This document shows, piece after piece, positions 1 through 5,588 of a stretch of DNA of 6,192 bases; within the stretch, counting starts at the first letter, position 1, and every line of letters starts with the position of its first letter. The notes beneath the pieces are model-generated. The model ran no database searches and was not told the origin of the DNA. It saw only the letters and a list, made by a program, of their open reading frames with translations. Where the stretch lies: contig JAUUZB010000283.1 in NCBI GenBank assembly GCA_030590185.1, positions 1-6,192 on the forward strand, read 5' to 3'. The DNA is from Deltaproteobacteria bacterium. GTDB taxonomy: Bacteria; Myxococcota; XYA12-FULL-58-9; JAUUZB01. A program made the position numbers and the translations under genes.

Positions 1-155
1 CGGGCAAACGACCGGACGCGCCCCTGGCCGATGAGGCCTGCGCCGAGACCGCCCGGGCGATCACCCCCATCGACGACGTCCGTTCGAGCGCCAACTACCG
101 GCGAATGGCCGCGGCCAACCTGGCCCGGCGCTTCGTACTGTCCCTGGCCGAATGA
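1..155 (+). CDS. Molybdenum hydroxylase FAD-binding subunit (CoxM/XdhB type), C-terminal fragment
   Basis: Only the last 50 codons are in the window; the reading frame starts at base 3 and stops with TGA at 153-155. The visible residues include ITPIDDVRSSANYRRMAAA followed by a basic NLARRF segment. This matches the closing motif of the CO-dehydrogenase flavoprotein C-terminal domain, found in FAD-binding subunits of xanthine dehydrogenase, CO dehydrogenase and related molybdenum hydroxylases. In that family the subunit passes electrons from the molybdenum and iron-sulfur subunits to an acceptor via FAD. The substrate cannot be told from this fragment; the large and [2Fe-2S] subunits would be expected upstream, outside the window. 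The stop overlaps the next start as ATGA, so the downstream lipoprotein gene is probably in the same transcript. Family assignment is fairly confident; the exact enzyme is unknown. Confidence 0.72.
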   Translation, partial: GKRPDAPLADEACAETARAITPIDDVRSSANYRRMAAANLARRFVLSLAE

Positions 156-487
156 CCCGCCGGCCGCTCCTCCTGGTCTGCCAGATCGCTGCCCTCCTCG
201 CGGGGTTGCCCCTCGCGGCCTGCGCCACCATCGGCGAGCCCTTCGACACCACCCACGTCGCTGAGCTCCGGCGCGGCGAGCAGGACCGGGCCCAGGTCAA
301 GGCCTGGTTCGGTGAGCCGCACCAGCGGACCGAGCCCCGGCCCGGCGAAACGACCGACTGCGTCGAGCATTGGCACTACGGCCACGCCGACAGTACGGCG
401 GGCGGCACCACCCACAGCGACGTCTTGATGGTTGGATTCGACGCCGAGGGCCGGGTCTGCGAGATCGGATACGCCCGCACCCGCTAG
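152..487 (+). CDS. Small putative lipoprotein, BamE/SmpA-like
   Basis: The 111-residue product starts MTRRP, followed by a hydrophobic stretch ending in a lipobox-like LAAC with the putative lipidated cysteine at residue 24. This predicts export and signal peptidase II processing to an envelope lipoprotein. The mature part has the short pattern seen in BamE/SmpA/OmlA-like domains: a helix with LRRGEQDRAQVKAWFGEP (residues about 39-56), then a strand pair around the HWHYGH segment and a terminal LMVGFDAEGRVCEIGYAR strand pair. In BamE itself this fold supports outer-membrane protein assembly, but many BamE-like lipoproteins have no assigned role, and this gene is not in a bam context. The start codon overlaps the stop of the molybdenum-hydroxylase subunit (ATGA), implying translational coupling. 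The protein could instead be a lineage-specific lipoprotein that only resembles the fold. Confidence 0.7.
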   Translation: MTRRPLLLVCQIAALLAGLPLAACATIGEPFDTTHVAELRRGEQDRAQVKAWFGEPHQRTEPRPGETTDCVEHWHYGHADSTAGGTTHSDVLMVGFDAEGRVCEIGYARTR

Positions 488-513
488 CCCCGTGCCGAGA
501 AAAACAGGGACGG

Positions 514-1764
514 CTACGGCCCGTCGACGTACCCCAACTCCCGTACGATGGTCATCACCTCGTCCTCCGACAGCAGGCGCGAGCCAGCCTTGGCCTTCTC
601 GAAGATGGCGTTGGCGAGCTTCTCGTCGGTGGGCAGCCGCCGGCTCTCCAGCCAGAAGAGCACGTTCGACATGCCGCTCATGTGGCTGATCTCGATCTCC
701 TGGTGGCGGCCGAAGGTCCCGGCCGGTACCCCGGAGTAGACCCGGTCCGCCAGGAAGTGATCCCCCTTGCGGTGCGCCTTGATGATGGCGGCGGCGTGTA
801 CCCCGGTGCCGGTACGGAACGCGTCGATACCGGCCATCGGGTAGTTGTAGGGGATCTCGACGTGACAGGCGCGGGCCACCGCCTGGCAATAGAGCAACAG
901 GCTGGAGAGGTCGTGGTCCCACTCGTCGAGGAGCTTGAGGTTGAGCAGGATTTGATCGGTGGAGGCATTGCCGACCCGCTCGCCAACCCCGAGGCCGCAA
1001 CCATGCACCCGATCGGCACCGGCCTCGATGGCCCGCAGGCTGTTGGTGACCGCCAGGCCACGGTCGTTGTGCCCGTGCCAGTCGAGCTTGACGTCGTTGG
1101 CGCCGATGCCGCGCAGCAGGCCGTGGACCCAGTCGAACAGATTCATGATGCCGTCGGGGGTCGCGTGGCCGACCGTGTCGCACAGACAGAGCCGTTTGAC
1201 CCCCATGTCCACGGCGCGCCGGAACAGCGGGTCCAGATCCGATGGCCGGGCCCGGGAGGTGTCCTCGGTGACCAGGCAGATCTCGAGCCCCTCCTTGATC
1301 GCGAACTCGACCGCCCCCTCCATGTGCTTGACCACGGTATCGACGTCCCAGCCCTCGGCGAACAACCGGATCGGGCTCGACCCGATGAACGCGTAGACCT
1401 CGATGGGAACGCCGACCCGCTGGGAGATCTCGGCGATCGGCTTGACGTCGGCGACCACGGTGCGCGCCGCACAGGTGGGGCGCAGCTTCATCTTGCTGTC
1501 CCGGATCTCGACGGTCAGGGCTTCGACATCCGCCTGGGCCCGGGCCCCGGCGCCGGGCAGCCCGATGTCCGCGGCGCTGACCCCGATCGCCTCCATGAGG
1601 TGGATCAGCTCGATTTTTTGGTCGATGGTCGGGTCGGTGACCGAAGGGGACTGGATGCCATCACGCAGGGTTTCGTCCAGCACCTGGAACCCGGTCCGGC
1701 TCAGCGGCGCGACCTTCTTGATGCGATTCCAATCGTAAATCCATTCGTGCTGTGCCTCGCTCAC
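514..1764 (-). CDS. LeuA-family (2-isopropylmalate/homocitrate/citramalate synthase-like) enzyme
   Basis: The 416-residue protein has the HMGL-like TIM-barrel motifs: LDETLRDGIQSPS near the N-terminus (D30, R34, D35), FIGSSPIRLF (126-135), CDTVGHATPDG (195-205), metal-binding HGHND (230-234), GLGVGERVGN (257-266) and GTGVHAAAI with H323. The HxHND and GxGERxGN signatures place it with the enzymes that condense acetyl-CoA with a 2-oxoacid rather than with HMG-CoA lyases. Two features are unusual. The usual DGEQ is DGIQ here (I37), and the protein ends soon after the second subdomain, so there is no room for the C-terminal leucine-feedback domain of classical LeuA. Substrate is therefore uncertain: 2-oxoisovalerate, pyruvate, 2-oxoglutarate or another oxoacid. 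The GTG start at 1764 is preferred because an AGGAGG lies 7 nt upstream; an in-frame TTG six codons earlier overlaps that region. It converges with the BamE-like lipoprotein gene, leaving only 26 bp between the two stops. Confidence 0.87.
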   Translation of the reverse strand: MSEAQHEWIYDWNRIKKVAPLSRTGFQVLDETLRDGIQSPSVTDPTIDQKIELIHLMEAIGVSAADIGLPGAGARAQADVEALTVEIRDSKMKLRPTCAARTVVADVKPIAEISQRVGVPIEVYAFIGSSPIRLFAEGWDVDTVVKHMEGAVEFAIKEGLEICLVTEDTSRARPSDLDPLFRRAVDMGVKRLCLCDTVGHATPDGIMNLFDWVHGLLRGIGANDVKLDWHGHNDRGLAVTNSLRAIEAGADRVHGCGLGVGERVGNASTDQILLNLKLLDEWDHDLSSLLLYCQAVARACHVEIPYNYPMAGIDAFRTGTGVHAAAIIKAHRKGDHFLADRVYSGVPAGTFGRHQEIEISHMSGMSNVLFWLESRRLPTDEKLANAIFEKAKAGSRLLSEDEVMTIVRELGYVDGP

Positions 1765-1771
1765 GGGACAT

Positions 1772-1777
1772 CCTCCT
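1772..1777 (-). promoter_or_regulatory. Ribosome binding site deciding the GTG start of the LeuA-family gene
   Basis: On the minus strand a perfect AGGAGG is followed by 7 nt (ATGTCCC) and then GTG at 1764-1762. The ATG directly after AGGAGG is out of frame. The in-frame TTG at 1782 lies upstream of the Shine-Dalgarno sequence and would place it inside the coding region. The GTG is therefore the best start. Confidence 0.8.
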
Positions 1778-1792
1778 GCCAATGGGGTTGCC

Positions 1793-1821
1793 TACTTACC
1801 GGCCACGCGACACGCCGTCAA
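1793..1821 (-). promoter_or_regulatory. Candidate promoter of the LeuA-family gene
   Basis: Reading the minus strand, TTGACG (1821-1816) is followed by 17 nt and TAAGTA (1798-1793). The -35 matches the sigma70 consensus at five of six positions; the -10 is weak. Transcription would start near 1786, giving a leader of about 20 nt that carries the AGGAGG. Position and spacing fit, but the poor -10 keeps this a candidate. Confidence 0.4.
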
Positions 1822-1863
1822 TCGCAGCCGCGCCGCTAAATGGCCGCATCCGGACCCAGGGCG

Positions 1864-1869
1864 TATAAT
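1864..1869 (+). promoter_or_regulatory. Candidate -10 element upstream of the PEGA lipoprotein gene
   Basis: A perfect TATAAT stands out in this GC-rich stretch. The hexamer 17 nt upstream (TGGCCG, 1841-1846) is a poor -35. Transcription would begin about 1876, which is itself an in-frame GTG, so either a leader of about 39 nt reaches the ATG at 1915 or a leaderless GTG start is used. The in-frame ATG at 1840 lies upstream of the -10 and is unlikely to be the start if this promoter is real. Confidence 0.45.
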
Positions 1870-1914
1870 TTAGCCGTGAGGGGACGGGCCGCCAGGGTAC
1901 GGAACTACGCGCTG

Positions 1915-2655
1915 ATGCGCATGTGGCTCGCGTTGGTGCCGCTCGTCGTGGTGAGCGCCGGCTGCGAGACCCTGCGGGAGATGAAGGCGGCCCTGCGCGG
2001 CGAGGAGATCGAAGGGGACGATACCCTGGGCAACGCTCGCCTGCGGGTTGAGGTGGAGCCGCCCGACGGCATCACCATCCTGCTCGACGGCGTACGGGTG
2101 GCCAACGTCTCGCCCTATGTCAACGACCACGCTGTGGCCGGCTCCCACCTGCTCGATGTCCGGGCCATGGGCTTCCACCCCTTCATGCTCTCGATCGAGT
2201 TGATGGATGACGAACAGCTAGTGGTGCCGGTCGCCCTGCGCAAACGGCCCCGTGGGTCCAAGTCCGAGCCTCCCCCGCCCCCCGGGCCCACCCGACCGCC
2301 TCCGCCGCCCCCCCGGAGTCACGCGCCCGTGGTGCCGCCCGGGGTCAAGCCGATCGAGCTGATCGTCGTAGTGCGTCCCCCCACCGCGGTGAGCCTCGAT
2401 GGTGTCGCGGTGACGGGCCGTGAGCTCACCCTCCGGCGGGTACACGGCCAAATCGGTTTCCACGGCATCGAACTCGGCTACCGCATCGGCGGCGCCGGCC
2501 TGCTGTTCTTCACCCTGCCCGAGGACGGGGCGACCTGGCAGAAGGGCGGCAAGCCGAAGAGGCCGGGCTCCCAGTTCAAGCACAACCGCGGCGTGGTGCA
2601 GCTCGTGCGGGTCGGCTCGGAAGGCCAAACCGTCACCGTGTTGCTCAAACGCTGA
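1915..2655 (+). CDS. Putative PEGA-domain lipoprotein with proline-rich linker
   Basis: From the chosen ATG the product is 246 residues. It opens with MRMWLALVPLVVVSAGC, a short signal peptide with a lipobox-like SAGC and Cys17 as the likely lipidation site; serine at -3 makes this weaker than a canonical LxxC. Residues about 41-108 resemble a PEGA domain: a strand with LRVEVEPPDGITILLDGVRV, the NVSPYV turn, then the VAGSHLLDVRAMGFHPF strand pair. A very proline-rich linker follows (about 119-143, with runs of five and six prolines). The last ~100 residues contain more beta-strand-like sequence (IELIVVVRPPTAVSLDGVAV and a C-terminal VVQLVRVGSEGQTVTVLLKR), possibly a second, diverged repeat of the first. 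PEGA domains are common in surface or periplasmic proteins of myxobacteria and relatives; the function here is unknown. The start is not supported by a strong Shine-Dalgarno sequence. Alternatives are GTG 1876 and ATG 1921. Confidence 0.75.
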   Translation: MRMWLALVPLVVVSAGCETLREMKAALRGEEIEGDDTLGNARLRVEVEPPDGITILLDGVRVANVSPYVNDHAVAGSHLLDVRAMGFHPFMLSIELMDDEQLVVPVALRKRPRGSKSEPPPPPGPTRPPPPPPRSHAPVVPPGVKPIELIVVVRPPTAVSLDGVAVTGRELTLRRVHGQIGFHGIELGYRIGGAGLLFFTLPEDGATWQKGGKPKRPGSQFKHNRGVVQLVRVGSEGQTVTVLLKR

Positions 2656-2674
2656 GCCGAGACCCGCCGGTTTT

Positions 2675-2702
2675 TTGACGGGATCCGCCCCTCGTCTATA
2701 TT
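2675..2702 (+). promoter_or_regulatory. Sigma70-like promoter of the small-protein operon
   Basis: TTGACG (2675-2680), a 16-nt spacer and TATATT (2697-2702) form a good housekeeping-type promoter just after the PEGA lipoprotein stop. Each hexamer matches consensus at five of six positions. The predicted start near 2709 gives a leader of about 50 nt before the ATG at 2759. This is the best promoter match noticed in the window. Confidence 0.65.
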
Positions 2703-2726
2703 CAGGACATAAGACACGAAGGTGAT

Positions 2727-2742
2727 CCGGTTGCGCGACCGG
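2727..2742 (+). other. Small hairpin in the leader of the small-protein operon
   Basis: CCGGT at 2727-2731 is the perfect inverted complement of ACCGG at 2738-2742, with a 6-nt TGCGCG loop that could add one T-G pair. The stem ends 7 nt before the GGAGGGG ribosome binding site, so it could affect translation or mRNA stability. A short GC stem can arise by chance at this base composition, and no riboswitch class is recognised. Confidence 0.3.
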
Positions 2743-2749
2743 GAGCTTC

Positions 2750-2756
2750 GGAGGGG
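2750..2756 (+). promoter_or_regulatory. Ribosome binding site of the 64-aa gene
   Basis: GGAGGGG lies just ahead of the ATG at 2759, and GGAGG ends 4 nt before it. It is a main reason for accepting this short frame as a gene. Confidence 0.6.
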
Positions 2757-2758
2757 TC

Positions 2759-2953
2759 ATGGCAATTCAATCAGGCATCTCATTGGTCCTCGGCATCGAG
2801 CATCTCGACTCGGCTAGCCAGGAGTTAATCGACCGTCCCGAGCGAGATTGGCCCGGCCCGCCGGCAGCGGCGGCCTCGGTCAACGCCTCACTCGTCCGAC
2901 TCCTCGGCGCTGAGCTGCGGGTCGATCCGGACGCCATCGACCGCGCGGCCTGA
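2759..2953 (+). CDS. Unrecognised small protein (64 aa), first gene of a small-protein pair
   Basis: I do not recognise this family. The protein starts MAIQSGISLVLGIEHLDSAS, has a proline/alanine-rich centre (around PGPPAAAASV) and ends with a leucine-containing helix-like part (SLVRLLGAELRVDPDAIDRA). It has no signal peptide, membrane segment or cysteine. Support for it as a real gene comes from its setting: a sigma70-like promoter about 60 nt upstream, a GGAGGGG ribosome binding site, and a second small gene 12 nt after its stop with its own ribosome binding site. The frame is free of antisense competition from a recognisable gene. It could act together with its 60-aa neighbour; whether they form a complex is unknown. 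Confidence 0.6.
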   Translation: MAIQSGISLVLGIEHLDSASQELIDRPERDWPGPPAAAASVNASLVRLLGAELRVDPDAIDRAA

Positions 2954-2959
2954 AGGGAG
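2954..2959 (+). promoter_or_regulatory. Ribosome binding site of the 60-aa gene
   Basis: AGGGAG begins immediately after the TGA of the upstream small gene and ends 6 nt before the ATG at 2966. This supports a two-gene operon. Confidence 0.55.
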
Positions 2960-2965
2960 CAACGG

Positions 2966-3148
2966 ATGTCAGAGCACAACACCGAACGTGGCACTCCCGG
3001 CTTCGAGGCCGAGGTCAAGGTGAAGTTTGACGTGGAGGAGCTCGACCGCTTCTTCGACGGCTTCGCCCCCCTATCCGACCCCTTCGATCTGCTCGACGCC
3101 CTGCTCGCCCCGGTCCAGCCGGCCGAGACCGTCGCCTCAGCTCTCTAG
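2966..3148 (+). CDS. Unrecognised small acidic protein (60 aa), second gene of the pair
   Basis: No family is recognised. The protein is acidic: a polar N-terminus (MSEHNTERGTPGFEAEV) is followed by a short KVKF strand and an amphipathic, phenylalanine- and aspartate-rich stretch with FDVEELDRFFDGF and SDPFDLLDALLAP. The spaced F/L/D pattern is what one might see in a short docking or binding segment, but that is inference. It follows the 64-aa gene by 12 nt with its own AGGGAG site, so the two are probably cotranscribed. Its last 12 bp overlap, tail to tail, the end of the minus-strand NYN-domain gene, leaving no room for a separate terminator between the two convergent units. Confidence 0.6.
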   Translation: MSEHNTERGTPGFEAEVKVKFDVEELDRFFDGFAPLSDPFDLLDALLAPVQPAETVASAL

Positions 3149-4606
3149 GGTCGTCGCATCCAACTCCACGAAGCGGTCCACGGATCGCACCAGCGCCTCG
3201 GCGGTGCGCTCGGGAAAACCAGCCGCCTCCACCTGCAAGCCCTTCTTCTTGAGGGCGTTGACCACCGGCGTGAAATCCCCATCCCCGGACCCTAGGACGA
3301 CCACGTCGATCTTGTCGCTGCGGGCGAGTACGTCGACGGTGATCCCAATGTCCCAATCGGCCTTCATCTCGCCGTCCGGGAAAATCTTGGGTTTCTTCGC
3401 CGAAACTCGGTAACCCGCGGCGCGCAGAGCGCGGGCAAAGCCATCAAAGCCCCGGCCCTTGTCGATGGCATAGGCACGGGCCTCCACCAGCCGCCGGCCC
3501 CCGAGGAGCAGGCCGAGCAGCCGCCGGTAGTCGACCGCACCCTTGTAGAGGCGTCGGGCCGCGCCGGATAGGTTGGCGACGTCGAGGAAGATTCCGACCC
3601 GCACGTCGGCCCGGTTACCCTTGGCACGCCCCCGCCGCGGGGCCTCCACCACCGGCGTGGTCTTGGTGGCTTCAGAGCCTAACGCCACCGGCCCGGCCGG
3701 CGGACGCACGGCGCGCTCCGAGGCCCTCAGCTCCCGCAGCTTGTCCAGGGTGGAGCGCAGCCGGGCGTTCTCCTCCTCGAGCTCTGCTACCCGTGACCGG
3801 GCCGCGGTCAGGGCTTCCTTCTCCTTCTCAGCCTCGGCCAGGCGCTTCTCCGCCTTGCGCAGCTGCCGCTTGACCTTGCCGGTGGCCTGCTGACCCTGGC
3901 CGTCTGGGGCCCGGGTGGAAGCCAACTCTTTTTTTAGTTGCTCGAGCTGGTCGCCCAAGGACCGTTGGCGGTCCTGCTGCTGCCGGGACTCCATCTCCCG
4001 CCGGCCGACCTCTGCCACCAACGCAGCGCGCTCCTGCTCCACCGCCGAGATCTCCGCCTCCAGATCGAGAGACCGCTCCGCCGCTTCCCGATAGCTCTCC
4101 TCGACCTGCCGTAGCTCATCCGCCGCCCCCTTGGCCTTGGCGGCGCGGCGGGCCTCGTCGATGCGGGTGGCGTGGTCCAGGTACTCACCGAGGACCTGTT
4201 CCCCCAGGGGCCGCAGCTCCGCCCGCCCGTCGCGGACCAGGGCCCAGGCCAACTTGGCCCCGAGCCGGCGCAGACGAAGCACCTCATGGGAGCCGAGGCG
4301 CTGGGCGACCTCCTCGATCGAAATGGCCGACACCAGGTTCTGCTCCGTCCGCGTCGCCCGATCGAGCTCGCTGACCAGCAGATCCGCCCCATCCTGACGC
4401 GCGTAAAAGGCCTCCACCACCTGCTCGATGAGGCTCGGCCGCGCCATCTGGCGCAGCTCGTCACGGACCGTGTCCGAGCCGCTCGCCAGCTGCTCGATGA
4501 TCCGCTCGGCCCGGCCCCGATCCAGGGCCGCCGAGGCCACCACCGCCAGGCTATCGCGGGTGAAGGTGTCGCGCAGTCGCTGCCGCAGCTCCCGATCGCC
4601 GCTCAT
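3137..4606 (-). CDS. Coiled-coil NYN-domain protein, putative ribonuclease
   Basis: The 489-residue product has three parts. Residues 1 to about 150 are mostly helical with no family I can name. About 152-295 is a long coiled coil rich in E, K, R, A and Q (for example QRSLGDQLEQLKKELAS and KRQLRKAEKRLAEAEKEKEA). After a P/R/K-rich linker (about 296-331), residues 332-482 form a NYN/LabA-like PIN-fold domain: VGIFLDVANL (D342, N345), MKADWDIGITVDVL (K415, D417, D419, D425) and VVLGSGDGDFTPVV (D442, D444). These acidic residues match the metal-binding set of NYN nucleases, so cytoplasmic RNA cleavage is likely but unproven. The ATG at 4606 shares its A with the TGA of the upstream aminotransferase gene (TGATG), pointing to translational coupling; an in-frame extension to 4780 would lie inside that gene and is rejected. 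An A7 run in the coiled-coil region may permit frameshifting. Confidence 0.85.
   Translation of the reverse strand: MSGDRELRQRLRDTFTRDSLAVVASAALDRGRAERIIEQLASGSDTVRDELRQMARPSLIEQVVEAFYARQDGADLLVSELDRATRTEQNLVSAISIEEVAQRLGSHEVLRLRRLGAKLAWALVRDGRAELRPLGEQVLGEYLDHATRIDEARRAAKAKGAADELRQVEESYREAAERSLDLEAEISAVEQERAALVAEVGRREMESRQQQDRQRSLGDQLEQLKKELASTRAPDGQGQQATGKVKRQLRKAEKRLAEAEKEKEALTAARSRVAELEEENARLRSTLDKLRELRASERAVRPPAGPVALGSEATKTTPVVEAPRRGRAKGNRADVRVGIFLDVANLSGAARRLYKGAVDYRRLLGLLLGGRRLVEARAYAIDKGRGFDGFARALRAAGYRVSAKKPKIFPDGEMKADWDIGITVDVLARSDKIDVVVLGSGDGDFTPVVNALKKKGLQVEAAGFPERTAEALVRSVDRFVELDATTLES
3929..3935 (-). other. A7 slippery run inside the NYN gene
   Basis: On the coding strand codons 224-227 read CTA AAA AAA GAG, which places A-AAA-AAA exactly in the X-XXY-YYZ register of -1 frameshift sites. 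A -1 shift would add 33 codons and stop at TGA 3830-3828. The product would be about 259 residues, keeping the N-terminus and part of the coiled coil but losing the NYN domain. Most lysines in this gene use AAG, so the A run is conspicuous. No convincing stimulatory Shine-Dalgarno or stem-loop was identified, so function is speculative. Confidence 0.25.
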
Positions 4607-5475
4607 CAGGTTCCGGTCTGGGCGCGCACCTCGGCCCGGTAGAGGGCGTGCAGCTCGCGACAGGCAGACCCGACTCGGCCGTCCCCGACCGACGCGCCGT
4701 CCAGGGTCACGATCGGCATCACCTCGCGCAGGGAGCTGCACAGAAAGATCTCGTTGGCCCGGCGCAGATCCTCGGGCCACAGGACCCGCTCCTCAGCGCG
4801 CACGCCCTTGACAACGGACAACTCGAGGATGGTGCGGCGGGTGATGCCACTGAGGATGCCGACGTCGAGGGGCGGCGTGCACCAGATGCCGTCGATCCGC
4901 GCGAACACGTTGGCGCTCGAGGCCTCAGCCACGCGGCCCTCGAGGTCGAGCATGATCGCCTCGTCCACGTTCCGCGCGCCCGCCTCCGCCGCGGCCAGCA
5001 CGCTGTTCATGTAGTTGCCGGTCTTGGCTTGGGGATCGAGCGACTGCTTGTTGTTGCGCTTGATGCTCACCAGACAGGCGGTGCGACCCTCGTCGTAGAC
5101 GGACTCAGGGATCTCTGGCCGCTCCAGGGCCATGATCACCAGGCGGGAATCAGCGGCCAGGGCCGGGTCGAGCCCGAAGGCGCCGCAGCCGCGGGTCACG
5201 ATGATCCGGATCATCGCCTCAGCGAGTCCGGCGGCGTGCAGGGTTTCTAGGGTCTGGGCGCGGATGGCCTCCGCCTCCCACGGCAAGGTGAAGGCCACTA
5301 GCGTGCCGGACTCAAAGAGCCGCTCCAGGTGGGCATCAAAGGCGAACGGAACGCCGCCGTAGACCCGCAGGGTCTCGTAAACCGAGTCGCCATAGAGGAA
5401 ACCTCGATCGAGGACGCTGATCTTGGCCTGGTCCGGCTCGTAGATCGTACCGTTGATGCTCACCCGGCCTCGCAT
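4606..5475 (-). CDS. Class IV PLP-dependent aminotransferase (BCAT / D-amino-acid transaminase / ADC lyase family)
   Basis: At 289 residues the protein has the usual length and motifs of fold-type IV PLP enzymes. SVLDRGFLYGDSVYETLRVY (20-39) is the N-terminal signature. AKTGNYMNSVLAAAEA carries the Schiff-base lysine K151. VAEASSANVF carries the PLP-N1 glutamate E184. GILSGITRR (206-214) is the phosphate-binding turn, and EIFLCSSLREVMPI is the C-terminal signature. Family members transfer amino groups to or from branched-chain or D-amino acids, or lyse aminodeoxychorismate in folate synthesis. The sequence alone does not decide which; the KTGNYMNS context looks more like an aminotransferase than ADC lyase. 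No Shine-Dalgarno precedes the ATG at 5475. An in-frame GTG at 5463, with GAGG 5 nt upstream, gives VSINGTIYE, which also fits the family N-terminus. It is the upstream partner of the NYN gene. Confidence 0.9.
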   Translation of the reverse strand: MRGRVSINGTIYEPDQAKISVLDRGFLYGDSVYETLRVYGGVPFAFDAHLERLFESGTLVAFTLPWEAEAIRAQTLETLHAAGLAEAMIRIIVTRGCGAFGLDPALAADSRLVIMALERPEIPESVYDEGRTACLVSIKRNNKQSLDPQAKTGNYMNSVLAAAEAGARNVDEAIMLDLEGRVAEASSANVFARIDGIWCTPPLDVGILSGITRRTILELSVVKGVRAEERVLWPEDLRRANEIFLCSSLREVMPIVTLDGASVGDGRVGSACRELHALYRAEVRAQTGT

Positions 5476-5588
5476 TAGATTTTTCTAGCACAGTCCGTGC
5501 CGCCGAGTAATCTCCCAGCCGGCCCGCGGCGGCGTACCAACGGCCGCGCTTGCGGCGACCGCAGCCTTGGCGTTAACGTGCAGCCGTC

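Noticed and set aside
490..513. Possible bidirectional terminator hairpin (CCGTGCC / GGGACGG with A-rich loop) between the convergent genes
   Set aside because: The stem has an internal G-G mismatch and no T tract follows on either strand, so the evidence is too weak.
95..1839. Long open frames on both strands across the LeuA-family gene (minus 95-1183; plus 370-1839)
   Set aside because: Both lie in other frames of the well-supported lipoprotein and LeuA-family genes, with low-complexity R/P/G-rich translations typical of GC-rich shadows.
2643..2676. Possible intrinsic terminator after the PEGA lipoprotein gene (GCTCA/TGAGC stem, T6 run)
   Set aside because: The 5-bp stem is 13 nt from the T run, and the T run is better explained as part of the -35 region of the downstream promoter.
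2759..3148. Small-protein pair as a toxin-antitoxin module
   Set aside because: Neither protein shows a recognisable toxin fold or DNA-binding antitoxin motif; gene size and tandem order alone are not enough.
4607..4780. N-terminal extension of the NYN protein to an upstream start at 4780
   Set aside because: It would lie entirely within the aminotransferase coding region, and its R/P/G-rich sequence looks non-coding. The TGATG overlap start at 4606 is much better.
5476..5588. Promoters in the divergent region between the aminotransferase and lysine-repeat genes
   Set aside because: Candidates such as TTGCGG-N17-TTAACG on the plus strand have poor -10 matches, and nothing convincing appears on the minus strand, although promoters for both must lie nearby.
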